The notes beneath the pieces were generated by a model. That model made no database searches. It was not told where the DNA came from and was given only the letters and a program-made list of their open reading frames with translations. Source: Thermoanaerobacterales bacterium UBA4880 (GTDB lineage: Bacteria; Bacillota; Thermoanaerobacteria; Thermoanaerobacterales; UBA4877). Taken from it: a stretch of DNA of 64,000 nucleotides. Location: contig DHDI01000013.1 in assembly GCA_002399285.1 (NCBI GenBank), positions 76,989 to 140,988 of the forward strand, in the 5' to 3' direction. Position numbers and translations under genes: made by a program. Positions 15,520-24,486 of this stretch are shown piece after piece (positions within the stretch are counted from its first letter, which is position 1; the number at the start of each line of letters is the position of its first letter).

Positions 15520-18141
15520 TTGGAAAGATTAGTGCTTATAGATGGCAGCAGCGTGTTTTACCGGGCTTTTTTTGCCCTTCCTCCCCTCATGAACAGAAAG
15601 GGTATAAGGACCAATGCGGCGTATGGATTTACCATGATGCTCTTCAAAATGATGGAGGATTATAAGCCGGACTACATTGCGGTGGCCTTCGACGTAAAGG
15701 AGCCGACCTTCCGCCACAAGAGTTATGAGGGCTATAAGGCGACGAGGGAAAAGATGCCCGACGAATTATCCTGCCAGATACCCATTCTGCACGATATATT
15801 ATCTGCATTGAACATCAAAACTGTGGAATTTCCCGGATTTGAAGCCGACGATATATTGGGCACCTTATCAAAGGCTGCAGAAGAAAAGGGTTATGAGACC
15901 TACATAGTGACCGGCGACAGGGATGCGCTGCAGTTGGTGTCGGAGAATACAAAGGTGATATTGAATAAGAAGGGCATGACCGATGTTGATGTCTACGATA
16001 TCGGTCATTTCCGTGAGAAATACGGCATAACGCCGGAAGAGTTCATAGACCTCAAGGGACTGATGGGCGATAAATCGGACAATATACCCGGGGTGCCGGG
16101 CATAGGAGAAAAGACGGCTGCGGCGCTTATCAAGGAGTATGGTTCGGTCGACAGCGTGATCAATAATCTGGAAAGCGTGAAGAACAAGAGAGTCAGAAAT
16201 CTGATAGAGGAGAATGTGGACAAGGCGCTTTTGAGCAGAAGGCTGTCGGCCATAGTCAGGGACATACCTATGGATTTCGATATGAGCGAATACGCGGTCA
16301 AGGAGCCTGACGGCGCAGAGGTCAGGAGGATCTTTGAGGGGCTGGAGTTTAACTCGCTGCTGGATAAAATTCCTGCGCTTGGCGCGGCGGAGGCGTCGGA
16401 AAAAATCATTTATGATCTCATAGATAATGAGGATAGTTTTAAGGAATATATCAAGGGACTTCGATCGGTAGCCATAAGCTGCAGGATGGAAAACGGCGGC
16501 CTGGCCATGGCTGCCCTCAGCAGCGAACACGGCACGGTCTTCCTGCCGTTTTACAAATCTGACGGACTGCTGCCGGACGGCCTGTACCGTCTGATAGCCG
16601 ACGGCAATGTGAGAAAGACGGGACACGACCTTAAGGCATTATTGGATTTTTGTATAGATAACGGATATATGCCGCAGAATATCGGCTTTGACTCCGCCAT
16701 TGCCGCGTATCTCTTGAATGCGACCGGGTCCGAGTATACCGTAAGGCAGATAGCCAAGGAATATTTGAACAGGGATATTATGGATGACTCGGTCTTTGGG
16801 AAGGGCAGGAACAAGCTGGAATGCGGCCGGATGGATAAAGATACCTTAAACCAGCTTGCAGGAGAAGAGGCCGAGGTCATATGCAAGGCGGAGCCCATGA
16901 TGATGGAGAGACTGGATGAGCTTGGCATGGACAAGCTCTTCAATGAGATAGAGATGCCGCTGATCACGGTACTGGCCGACATGGAATGCACAGGCTTCAA
17001 TATAGACAGGGAAGAACTGGCGCGGCTGGAGGAGGAGTTCGGCACGCAGCTTGCCGGGATCACATCTGATATATACCGGATAGCGGGCGAGGAGTTCAAT
17101 ATAAATTCACCCAAGCAGCTCTCCCATATACTTTTCGAAAAGCTGGATCTCCCGGTCATAAAGAAGACCAAAACGGGATACTCTACCGATGCAGAGGTTC
17201 TAGAGGAGCTGGCGCCGCAGCATGAAATAGTGGCAAAGATACTGGATTACAGGCAAATATCAAAGCTTAAGTCGACATATGTCGATGGGTTTATAAAGCT
17301 TACCGAGGGAAACGAGAAGATACACACCAGTTTCAATCAGACGGTCACGGCAACGGGCAGGATAAGCAGTACGGAGCCCAATCTGCAGAACATTCCCATA
17401 CGGACGGATACCGGCAGGCAGATACGCAGGGTGTTCATACCCTCCGATGAGAACCATCTGATACTGTCTGCGGATTATTCACAGATAGAGCTTAGAGTCT
17501 TGGCCCATCTGTCGGGAGATGAAAACCTGATAAACTCATTCCTGTCGGGGGAGGATATACACAGGAGGACGGCTTCGGAGGTCTTCGGAGTACCGTTAGA
17601 CGAGGTTACGTCCGAAATGCGGAGGAACGCGAAGGCGGTCAATTTCGGAATAGTGTATGGTATCAGCGACTTTGGCCTGGCCAAGGATCTGCGCATACCC
17701 AGGGAGATCGCTGCGGAATACATCGGCAATTATTTTAAAAGATACCCTGCGGTAAAGGAATATCTGGACAGGTGCGTTATGAGGGCCAAGGAGCTAGGAT
17801 ATGTCACGACCATTATGAACAGGAGGCGCTATGTCCCTGAGATAAGCTCAAAGAACAGGAATATCCGACAGTTCGGAGAACGCATAGCCATGAATACTCC
17901 AATACAGGGCAGCGCCGCAGACATCATAAAAATAGCTATGGTGAATGTCCATCGCAGGCTGCAGGGACACAAGTCGAATCTTATACTGCAGGTACACGAT
18001 GAATTGATAGTCGACACGCTGAAGGATGAACTGGATGAAATAAAGGAAATTGTAAAGAGCGAGATGGAAAATGCCATATCGTTGAACGCCCCCCTTATTG
18101 CCGATGTAAATTACGGCGCAAACTGGTATGACGTGAAATGA
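15520..18141 (+). CDS. polA: DNA polymerase I
   Basis: The 873-residue product has the 5'-3' exonuclease domain (1-~290; LIDGSSVFYRAFFALPP, FEADDILGTL, LKGLMGDKSDNIPGVPGIG), a middle 3'-5' exonuclease-like domain (~300-465) and a family A polymerase (~470-873; motif A DYSQIELRVLAHLSGD, motif B RRNAKAVNFGIVYGIS, motif C QVHDELI). In the middle domain the DxE metal site is absent (it reads VAISCRMENGG), so proofreading is predicted to be lost, as in Bacillus stearothermophilus or Taq polymerase. It acts in repair and Okazaki fragment processing. The TTG start at 15520 follows GGGTGGTG. It leads an operon with coaE. Confidence 0.97.
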   Translation: MERLVLIDGSSVFYRAFFALPPLMNRKGIRTNAAYGFTMMLFKMMEDYKPDYIAVAFDVKEPTFRHKSYEGYKATREKMPDELSCQIPILHDILSALNIKTVEFPGFEADDILGTLSKAAEEKGYETYIVTGDRDALQLVSENTKVILNKKGMTDVDVYDIGHFREKYGITPEEFIDLKGLMGDKSDNIPGVPGIGEKTAAALIKEYGSVDSVINNLESVKNKRVRNLIEENVDKALLSRRLSAIVRDIPMDFDMSEYAVKEPDGAEVRRIFEGLEFNSLLDKIPALGAAEASEKIIYDLIDNEDSFKEYIKGLRSVAISCRMENGGLAMAALSSEHGTVFLPFYKSDGLLPDGLYRLIADGNVRKTGHDLKALLDFCIDNGYMPQNIGFDSAIAAYLLNATGSEYTVRQIAKEYLNRDIMDDSVFGKGRNKLECGRMDKDTLNQLAGEEAEVICKAEPMMMERLDELGMDKLFNEIEMPLITVLADMECTGFNIDREELARLEEEFGTQLAGITSDIYRIAGEEFNINSPKQLSHILFEKLDLPVIKKTKTGYSTDAEVLEELAPQHEIVAKILDYRQISKLKSTYVDGFIKLTEGNEKIHTSFNQTVTATGRISSTEPNLQNIPIRTDTGRQIRRVFIPSDENHLILSADYSQIELRVLAHLSGDENLINSFLSGEDIHRRTASEVFGVPLDEVTSEMRRNAKAVNFGIVYGISDFGLAKDLRIPREIAAEYIGNYFKRYPAVKEYLDRCVMRAKELGYVTTIMNRRRYVPEISSKNRNIRQFGERIAMNTPIQGSAADIIKIAMVNVHRRLQGHKSNLILQVHDELIVDTLKDELDEIKEIVKSEMENAISLNAPLIADVNYGANWYDVK

Positions 18142-18150
18142 GGCGGTAGC

Positions 18151-18756
18151 TTGAAGGTCATAGGACTTACTGGCGGGATCGCCAGCGGTAAAAGTACGGT
18201 ATCGGGCATGCTGAGAGAATTGGGGGCATATATAATAGATGCGGATCTGATATCCCGAGACATAATACTCAGGGGAACAGGGGCATGGGATGAGATCGTA
18301 GAGTATTTTGGCGAGGGGATATTGCTCCCCAATGGAGAAATCGACAGGAAAAGACTGGGCAATATAGTTTTTGCGGACAGACAGAAGCTGCAAAAGCTGA
18401 ATTCAATAACCCATCCTAGGATAATAAAGCGTATAAAAGAGATAATTGAAGAAGAGCGGGCAGAGGGCAAGGAAAGGGCAATAGTGTTGGACGCCGCCAT
18501 ACTCATCGAAATGGGCATGCAGAGCATGGTAGACGAGATATGGCTGGTGTCGGCTGACAAAGATATTCAGATACGGCGGCTTATGGAGAGGGACAGGCTT
18601 TCATACCAAAATGCCATAAACCGCATTCGTGTGCAGATGCCCTTGAGCGAGAAGATCAAATATGCGGACTATGTGATTGACAACAGTAAAGACATGGGAT
18701 ATATTAAAGAACAAGTGAGCAAACTTTGGGAAAGGGTGATAGAAGAGCATAACTGA
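18151..18756 (+). CDS. coaE: Dephospho-CoA kinase
   Basis: A 201-residue P-loop kinase that catalyses the last step of coenzyme A synthesis, phosphorylating the 3'-OH of dephospho-CoA with ATP. Visible motifs are GLTGGIASGKSTVS (P-loop, residue ~6), DADLISRDI (~30), ITHPRI (~90) and the lid MERDRLS (~150). The TTG start at 18151 is nine bases after the polA stop, with GAGGCGG upstream. The polA-coaE pairing is common in Firmicutes. Confidence 0.95.
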   Translation: MKVIGLTGGIASGKSTVSGMLRELGAYIIDADLISRDIILRGTGAWDEIVEYFGEGILLPNGEIDRKRLGNIVFADRQKLQKLNSITHPRIIKRIKEIIEEERAEGKERAIVLDAAILIEMGMQSMVDEIWLVSADKDIQIRRLMERDRLSYQNAINRIRVQMPLSEKIKYADYVIDNSKDMGYIKEQVSKLWERVIEEHN

Positions 18757-18814
18757 TTTGCCCGCGCATAAGATTATGGTATAGTAATTTGTGGTAAGTT
18801 GGGGGTATAATCCA

Positions 18815-19408
18815 TTGATATTCATTCCGCGTAAACTTATGTTTGTAATTATTATTTTATTGGTCGCAGCGCTGATTATACCTGTTGCATTAAAGACTTA
18901 TGATTATGTGCTCAGGTTAAGGTATCCTGTGAAATACATGGATATAATAGAGAAATATACCGGCGAATACGGTATCGATCCTTATTTTGTTTTGGCTATA
19001 ATAAAGGCCGAGAGCAGTTTCAATCCGAAAGCCGTATCCAACAAGGGCGCCAAGGGTCTTATGCAGATACACCCTGATACGGGGGAGTGGATAGCGAAGA
19101 ATATCGGCTTGGATGGATATAAAGAGGATGTTTTGCTTGATCCTGAGATAAACGTAAGGATGGCCTGCTGGTATTTAAACAACCTGAATAAGCAATTTAA
19201 AGACCCGGTTTCGGTGCTTGCGGCATATAACGCCGGCAGCGGCAATGTGAAAAAATGGCTGAGCGATGAAAAATACAGCCGCGACCAAAATAAACTGGAA
19301 TACATACCGTTCAAGGAAACACGGGATTACATAGAGCGGATAACGAAAAACTATCAGATGTACAAAAGGATCTATGAGGGAACAAAAGAAAGAGGGCAGC
19401 TGAAGTAA
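18815..19408 (+). CDS. Lytic murein transglycosylase (Slt type, GH23)
   Basis: The 197-residue product has an N-terminal membrane anchor (residues ~8-26) and a soluble-lytic-transglycosylase domain that cleaves the MurNAc-GlcNAc bond with 1,6-anhydro formation. The catalytic Glu66 lies in IIKAESSFNPKAVSNKGAKG; further motifs are GLMQIHPDTG, NVRMACWYLNNL and VLAAYNAGSGNV. TTG 18815 is chosen because a GGGGG run lies nine bases upstream; an in-frame GTG at 18791 has no such site. It overlaps the next start (TAATG). Confidence 0.9.
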   Translation: MIFIPRKLMFVIIILLVAALIIPVALKTYDYVLRLRYPVKYMDIIEKYTGEYGIDPYFVLAIIKAESSFNPKAVSNKGAKGLMQIHPDTGEWIAKNIGLDGYKEDVLLDPEINVRMACWYLNNLNKQFKDPVSVLAAYNAGSGNVKKWLSDEKYSRDQNKLEYIPFKETRDYIERITKNYQMYKRIYEGTKERGQLK

Positions 19409-20442
19409 TGAAAAATATAAGTACTCTTGAAGACCTTGAGAAGGTCACCGTAGAACCGGACAGGAAACTGTTTTCTGCAACTCATGAAGAGATAATGGAA
19501 GGAAAGACTACGGACGTATATTTCTTGAGGACCATGGATATATTGTCTCATCTTAACATAGAGAATACCGTTGTCACCGCGGAAATCTTTGCAAGGGAGA
19601 ATGGTATACTTGCGGGAATACCCGAGGTCATAAACGTATTGAAGGATAAGGAAATAGAATTGTGGGCACTGAAAGAGGGCGATAGTTTCGCTCCCAAAGA
19701 CACGCTGGTAAGGATAAAGGGTCCGTATTCGCAGTTTGGAATATTTGAGACGACGATACTGGGGATGCTTGCCAGTTCATCCGCATGGGCAACGGCTGCA
19801 AAAGTTGCCAGAGAGGCATGCAAAGGTAAACCGCTTCTATGCTTCGGAGCGAGACATGTTCACCCTTCCGTGGCTCCCGTGATGGAAAGGGCGGCGCTGA
19901 TCGGAGGGGCTGATAACGCAAGCTGTATCCTCGGAGCAAAGCTGGCCGGCAGCGAGCCCATGGGGACGCTGCCCCATGCTGCTTTTTTGATCGCGGGGGA
20001 CACACTGACCGTGGCCAAAGCATATGATGAGATATCGGGCCCCGATGAAAACAGGACGATACTCATCGATACGTTTAAGGATGAAACCGAGGAAGCGCTC
20101 AGGGTCGCGGAAACATTGGGAGATAAACTCTATGGTATAAGGCTGGATACCCCAAGCGAAAGAGGCGGAGTAACGGCGGAACTTATAAAAGAGTTAAGGG
20201 CAAGGCTGGACCAGAAGGGATATAAGAACGTAAAGATAATAGTTTCTGGAGGGCTGTATCCCGAAAAGATATCGGAGCTTGCAGATGCGGGCGTCGACGC
20301 TTTCGGCGTGGGCAGCTTCATATCCGACGCAAAGCCTATTGACATGACTATGGATATCAAGGAAGTAAACGGCCGGCCGATAGCCAAGCGAGGAAGAATA
20401 CCGGGTATTATAGAGAACCATAAGCTTGTAAAAATGATATGA
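19408..20442 (+). CDS. pncB: Nicotinate phosphoribosyltransferase
   Basis: A 344-residue enzyme of the short NAPRTase type that joins nicotinate and PRPP to nicotinate mononucleotide in NAD salvage. Motifs: EIFARENGILAGIPEV (N-terminal domain), FGARHVHPSVAP (~150, substrate-site His), SCILGAKLAGSEPMGTLPHA (~175) and the barrel end IIVSGGLYPEKISELADAGVDAFGVGSFI (~285), which binds phosphate. The start overlaps the transglycosylase stop. NAD synthesis by nadD is encoded further right at 47967. Confidence 0.9.
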   Translation: MKNISTLEDLEKVTVEPDRKLFSATHEEIMEGKTTDVYFLRTMDILSHLNIENTVVTAEIFARENGILAGIPEVINVLKDKEIELWALKEGDSFAPKDTLVRIKGPYSQFGIFETTILGMLASSSAWATAAKVAREACKGKPLLCFGARHVHPSVAPVMERAALIGGADNASCILGAKLAGSEPMGTLPHAAFLIAGDTLTVAKAYDEISGPDENRTILIDTFKDETEEALRVAETLGDKLYGIRLDTPSERGGVTAELIKELRARLDQKGYKNVKIIVSGGLYPEKISELADAGVDAFGVGSFISDAKPIDMTMDIKEVNGRPIAKRGRIPGIIENHKLVKMI

Positions 20443-20449
20443 TTTAATA

Positions 20450-20478
20450 TTGACTTGTCCTTAAACTTATATTATAAT
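20450..20478 (+). promoter_or_regulatory. Sigma-A promoter of tRNA-Leu(GAG)
   Basis: TTGACT (20450-20455), 17-base spacer, TATAAT (20473-20478), 15 bases before the tRNA. No clear promoter separates the tRNA from the riboswitch downstream, so the hydrolase gene may be co-transcribed. Confidence 0.85.
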
Positions 20479-20493
20479 TGTAAACGTTGGTAC

Positions 20494-20581
20494 GCCGAGA
20501 TGGTGGAATAGGCAGACACGCTACTTTGAGGGGGTAGTGAGGGATTTCCTCATGCGGGTTCGAGTCCCGCTCCCGGCACCA
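20494..20581 (+). tRNA. tRNA-Leu (anticodon GAG)
   Basis: An 88-nt class II tRNA with encoded CCA. The anticodon loop is TTGAGGG, with a long variable arm and T-arm GCGGG-TTCGAGT-CCCGC. The acceptor has one A-C mismatch (fifth pair). It reads CUC/CUU, and CUC is also the specifier of the leuS T-box at 50911. Confidence 0.94.
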
Positions 20582-20620
20582 TCTTTTATGAGCAAATCTT
20601 ATACATATTCAACTTATATT

Positions 20621-20735
20621 GCCGAATCCTTTAAAAAGGTACGGGGGAATCAATAATGGGGTGAATCCATCTTCAAGATGGTAGGGATACCTTCGTCCCG
20701 AATCCGTCAACTAACCTCGGAGGCATGGGGAGGGA
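20621..20735 (+). promoter_or_regulatory. Cyclic-di-AMP riboswitch (ydaO-yuaA type)
   Basis: The leader has the conserved ydaO-yuaA blocks in order: GCCGAATCCTTT, GGTACGGGGGAATC, GGGGTGAATCC, a variable hairpin (ATCTTCAAGAT), TAGGGATACCTTCGTCCCGAATCCGTC (paraphrased in blocks) and CTAACCTCGGAGGCAT. In Bacillus such elements switch off wall-hydrolase and K+ transport genes when c-di-AMP is high. Here it precedes an NlpC/P60 hydrolase. Confidence 0.9.
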
Positions 20736-20742
20736 AATTCAA

Positions 20743-21417
20743 ATGAGGATTTTTGTTAAACTCGTCGTGGGGATTTCTGTACTGTTCGCGTCACTCATGT
20801 TTTGCGGCTTATTAAACAATACTTTTGCCGCGGAATTACCTAAGGGCATAGTTACGGGTAATAATGTCAATTTGAGAGAGGATTCCAATCTGAAGGCAAA
20901 AGTCATCAAAGAGGTCGGCATCAACAACGTCGTTTCCGTACTCGAGAAAACGGATGGCTGGTATCATATAAAGCTGTCGGACGGTACGGAAGGGTGGATG
21001 AGTTCCGACTATATTTCACTGAGGAGCGAAGATGTCTCCAGAGGCGGGGTAGTAAGGGACATCGTAAGTTTTGCCAAGAAGTTTTTGGGCGTGGGCTATG
21101 TATATGGGGGATCTTCGCCTAAGGGATTTGACTGTTCGGGATTCACGTCATATGTTTATAAGAATTTTGGCGTGCAATTGCCGAGATCGGCATGTGATCA
21201 GGCGACCGCAGGTACGGCTGTGGAGAAGAGCGATTTGCAGTCGGGTGATCTGGTACTGTTTAAAACCCTGGGCTCGAAGAAAATCAATCATGCCGGATTA
21301 TATATAGGCGACGGGAATTTTATACACAGCTCTTCGGGCAGCGGAGAAGTAAGAATAGATACCCTGCTGTCGGGTTATTATAACGAACATTATGCCACTG
21401 CCAGGCATGTGTATTAA
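20743..21417 (+). CDS. Secreted SH3b-NlpC/P60 peptidoglycan endopeptidase
   Basis: The 224-residue product has a signal peptide (1-30, cleavage at FAA), a bacterial SH3 domain (~35-95, GNNVNLREDSN...GWYHIKLSDGTEGW) and an NlpC/P60 domain (~100-224) with Cys131 (GFDCSGFTSYVY), His183 (INHAGLYIGD) and His195 (FIHSSSG). It cleaves stem-peptide bonds in the wall. ATG 20743 is chosen because GGGAGG is just upstream; an ATG at 20725 lies in the riboswitch. Control by c-di-AMP is expected from the leader. Confidence 0.94.
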   Translation: MRIFVKLVVGISVLFASLMFCGLLNNTFAAELPKGIVTGNNVNLREDSNLKAKVIKEVGINNVVSVLEKTDGWYHIKLSDGTEGWMSSDYISLRSEDVSRGGVVRDIVSFAKKFLGVGYVYGGSSPKGFDCSGFTSYVYKNFGVQLPRSACDQATAGTAVEKSDLQSGDLVLFKTLGSKKINHAGLYIGDGNFIHSSSGSGEVRIDTLLSGYYNEHYATARHVY

Positions 21418-21482
21418 CTTCATTTTTATCTTATATTAAAGATCACATTTGATTTTGCTTACAGACATAGATCAGTTATTTA

Positions 21483-21512
21483 TTGACATAACGTATGTTT
21501 TGGGTATATAAT
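21483..21512 (+). promoter_or_regulatory. Sigma-A promoter of typA
   Basis: TTGACA (21483-21488), 18-base spacer, TATAAT (21507-21512). The transcript would start near 21519. Confidence 0.75.
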
Positions 21513-21529
21513 TACATACTGATAAATGG

Positions 21530-21556
21530 AATGGGTACGGAATGTATCCATTTTTT
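21530..21556 (+). terminator. Terminator-like hairpin in typA 5' leader
   Basis: AATGGGTAC (21530-21538) pairs over nine bases with GTATCCATT (21544-21552), followed by a T run to 21556. It lies between the promoter and the typA start, so it may attenuate transcription. No alternative antiterminator was recognised. Confidence 0.6.
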
Positions 21557-21577
21557 GTTTGGAAGGGGAAATTAAAT

Positions 21578-23410
21578 GTGATAAGAAACGACATCAGAAA
21601 TATAGCGATCATAGCCCATGTAGATCATGGAAAAACTACTTTGGTGGACGGCATGCTCAAGCAAAGCGGCATATTTCACGACAACCAAAAAGTAAACGAG
21701 AGGATCATGGATTCCAACGACCTGGAAAGGGAGAGAGGAATAACCATCTTGGCCAAAAATACGGCTGTAAGATATAACAATATAAAAATAAATATTGTGG
21801 ATACGCCAGGCCATGCAGATTTTAGTGGCGAGGTCGAAAGAGTCCTCAAGATGGTGGACGGCGTACTACTTCTAGTGGACGCAGCGGAAGGCCCGATGCC
21901 GCAGACCAGATTCGTCTTGGGAAAGGCGCTGTCCTTGAGTCTTAAACCCATCGTGGTAATAAATAAGATCGACAGACCAGACGCAAGACCATATGAGGTG
22001 ATAGACGAGGTCTTAAACCTCTTTATAGAACTGGGAGCTGCGGAAGAGCAATTGGATTTTCCGATAATATATACCTCCGCACGGGAAGCCGTGGCAAAAT
22101 ATGATCTTAAGGATGACAGCGATAATTTAAAACCGCTGTTTGATACAATAATAGAAAGCATACCGGCTCCCGAGGGAGATGACGATGCTCCTCTGCAGAT
22201 GATCGTCACTAATCTGGATTACGACGACTATGTGGGCAGGTTGGCGGTAGGCAGGATCGTGAGAGGAAAGATAAGCGGCGGACAGCAGGTGAGTATCGTA
22301 AAAAAGGACGGTTCGGTGCAAAAAAAGAAGATAGGCCTGGTATATCAATATGAGGCCCTGAAGAGGACTGAGAGCGAAGGGGCTTCCATAGGGGATATCA
22401 TTTCGGTATCGGGTATCCCGGATATAGAGATAGGCGAGACCATCGCGGATGCCGATGATCCCGAGGCGGTAAGCTTTGTGAATATCGAAGAGCCGACGAT
22501 TTCCATGGACTTTTCCACCAACAATAGTTCGTTTGCGGGTAAGGAAGGCCAGTATGTCACGTCACGGCATCTGAGAGACAGGCTGTACAGGGAGCTGGAA
22601 ACCAATGTTTCACTAAAAGTTGAAGATACCGATACCCCCGACACGTTTAAGGTATCGGGGAGGGGAGAACTGCATCTGTCCATTTTGATCGAGACGATGC
22701 GCAGAGAAGGATATGAGTTCCAGGTATCTAAACCGCAGGTGATATATAAGACAAAGGGCGGAAAGAAGTATGAGCCTATTGAGACTCTTTTCATAGATAT
22801 GCCGGAAGAATATATGGGAGTGGTGATGGAAAAGATCGGGCCGAGGAAGGCTGAACTGGTTGATATGTCGGCCAATGACAGAGGCGGCGTCAGGGTGGAA
22901 TTTAATATCCCTTCGCGTGGTCTTATGGGATACAGGGCGGATTTTCTTACCGATACCAGAGGCACGGGCATTATGAATCATCAGTTTTTAGACTATGAGC
23001 CCTATAAGGGAGAGATAAAAGAAAGAAACCACGGATCTCTGGTTGCTTCCGAAGCGGGCATTACCACCGCATATGGTTTGAATAATGCTCAGGAAAGAGG
23101 AGAATTGTTTGTCAGCCCCGGCGTCGAGGTTTACGAGGGTATGGTGATCGGGGAGAATAACCGGGAAGAGGATATTGACGTGAACGTATGCAAAAAGAAG
23201 CATCTGACCAACATGAGGTCCTCAAATGCGGACGAGGGCATCAGGCTTACTATGCCCAAAGTGCTGAGTTTGGAAGAGGCACTCGACTTTTTGGCTGAAG
23301 ATGAGCTGATGGAGGTCACGCCAAAATCCATAAGAATGAGAAAAATGATATTATCAAAAAACGACAGGTATAAATCTGTCGGCAGAGTGATAAAATCTGG
23401 TAAGAAATAA
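21578..23410 (+). CDS. typA: Ribosome-associated GTPase TypA/BipA
   Basis: A 610-residue translational GTPase of the EF-G family that helps 50S assembly and stress adaptation. G motifs: AHVDHGKTT (G1), ERERGITI (G2), VDTPGHADFSGEVERV (G3), NKIDRPDARP (G4). Domains II, III and V and the TypA-specific C-terminal domain (IRMRKMILSKNDR) follow. GTG 21578 is preferred: GGAAGGGG lies nine bases upstream and the resulting length equals Bacillus TypA; an in-frame ATG at 21542 falls inside a leader hairpin. Confidence 0.96.
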   Translation: MIRNDIRNIAIIAHVDHGKTTLVDGMLKQSGIFHDNQKVNERIMDSNDLERERGITILAKNTAVRYNNIKINIVDTPGHADFSGEVERVLKMVDGVLLLVDAAEGPMPQTRFVLGKALSLSLKPIVVINKIDRPDARPYEVIDEVLNLFIELGAAEEQLDFPIIYTSAREAVAKYDLKDDSDNLKPLFDTIIESIPAPEGDDDAPLQMIVTNLDYDDYVGRLAVGRIVRGKISGGQQVSIVKKDGSVQKKKIGLVYQYEALKRTESEGASIGDIISVSGIPDIEIGETIADADDPEAVSFVNIEEPTISMDFSTNNSSFAGKEGQYVTSRHLRDRLYRELETNVSLKVEDTDTPDTFKVSGRGELHLSILIETMRREGYEFQVSKPQVIYKTKGGKKYEPIETLFIDMPEEYMGVVMEKIGPRKAELVDMSANDRGGVRVEFNIPSRGLMGYRADFLTDTRGTGIMNHQFLDYEPYKGEIKERNHGSLVASEAGITTAYGLNNAQERGELFVSPGVEVYEGMVIGENNREEDIDVNVCKKKHLTNMRSSNADEGIRLTMPKVLSLEEALDFLAEDELMEVTPKSIRMRKMILSKNDRYKSVGRVIKSGKK

Positions 23411-23436
23411 AGAGCTTTTGGCTCTTTATTTTTTTT
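23406..23436 (+). terminator. Terminator after typA
   Basis: AATAAAGAGC (23406-23415) pairs with GCTCTTTATT (23421-23430), followed by a T run. Confidence 0.9.
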
Positions 23437-23488
23437 GCATTTTATTTTACAATATATACCAGTAATATAAAATATTGGAGGAAACTAT

Positions 23489-24244
23489 ATGAGAATAAAG
23501 AGATTGATGTTGAACAAGAAAAATAGATTGCGGACATCTGCAATACTGCTGCTCTTTATTTTTGCGCTGCCCATCTCATCTTTTTACTTATCAGATCGTC
23601 TTGTACATAAAATTGTGACGCCGCTCTATAAAAGGCTGGAGCCCGTGACCACGGATGCCGTCGAGGTCTGGGAGGTGGCTCCGCTGACATACTATGAAGT
23701 ATATTCCGATATGCCGGAGCTGTCATCACGGCTGCATCCGGTAAATGAAAGCGGGCTAGTAGCGTGTGCACTCTACAAGGGGGACGCCGCGGCGATCAAG
23801 AATGTGTCGGGCGACGCGGATATGGTCATCGAGAAAAAGACGATAAGGGGAGTTTCCGTTCCCTTCGTAAAAAATAACATGGGAGGGATCGAGGTTTTAA
23901 ACGGCTGTATAGAGGACGTTATCTCGCTGCTGCAGAGGGAAAGCCGTATGAGTACGGGAATGTTGACCGGTAAGGATAAACAGCAAGACGTTTCCGGGGA
24001 TATAAAGACGATCGAAGGTAAGTTGAAAGATATGCGAGATAAGCTGAATAATACTGATGATGCTTATAACGGCATTAGTGAGGTTGAAGAGTTTGTCAAA
24101 TTACAGGATGATGCCATGGACAAGCTGGAAATCTCTGCCATGTTGAATGACGGGAAGGAATTTTACATCACACAAGAGGTCATATACAAATCATTAGATT
24201 TATACAATAGGTTGATACTTAGAATCAAAGCGGTAAATGAATAA
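23489..24244 (+). CDS. Membrane-anchored protein of unknown function
   Basis: I do not recognise this 251-residue protein. It has a basic N-terminus and one membrane helix (residues ~16-34, ILLLFIFALPISSFYL). The ~215 extracytoplasmic residues include a mixed alpha/beta part (TYYEVYSDMPE, VIEKKTIRGVSVPFVKN) and a helical, possibly coiled-coil part (KTIEGKLKDMRDKLNNTDD, VEEFVKLQDDAMDKL). GGAGG lies ahead of ATG 23489. It stands alone between terminators and the rnf operon. Confidence 0.6.
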   Translation: MRIKRLMLNKKNRLRTSAILLLFIFALPISSFYLSDRLVHKIVTPLYKRLEPVTTDAVEVWEVAPLTYYEVYSDMPELSSRLHPVNESGLVACALYKGDAAAIKNVSGDADMVIEKKTIRGVSVPFVKNNMGGIEVLNGCIEDVISLLQRESRMSTGMLTGKDKQQDVSGDIKTIEGKLKDMRDKLNNTDDAYNGISEVEEFVKLQDDAMDKLEISAMLNDGKEFYITQEVIYKSLDLYNRLILRIKAVNE

Positions 24245-24486
24245 TATTAAAATTTGACTACCACGGGCATAAGCTTTGTGTTAATATATATACAGGACTT
24301 TATAACTGAACTTTTAACATAAGGGATTTTGCATTTTCCTCATAGAATAGCTTACTATGACCTGGCTATGATAGTTTTTTTATTGGGCACATCTGTAAAT
24401 CCGGCGCGGAATGCCGATATATAAAATGATATGTCAAGTAAATTCATTCATCGTATATACACTATAACTGTACAAGGAGTGATTTG
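24245..24486. other. Intergenic region before the rnf operon
   Basis: About 240 bases with no gene. A weak hairpin plus T run at about 24352-24381 (ACTAT...ATAGTTTTTTT) may terminate the upstream gene. TATATACACTATAACTG near 24454 could include the rnf -10 box, but no good -35 is seen. Confidence 0.4.
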
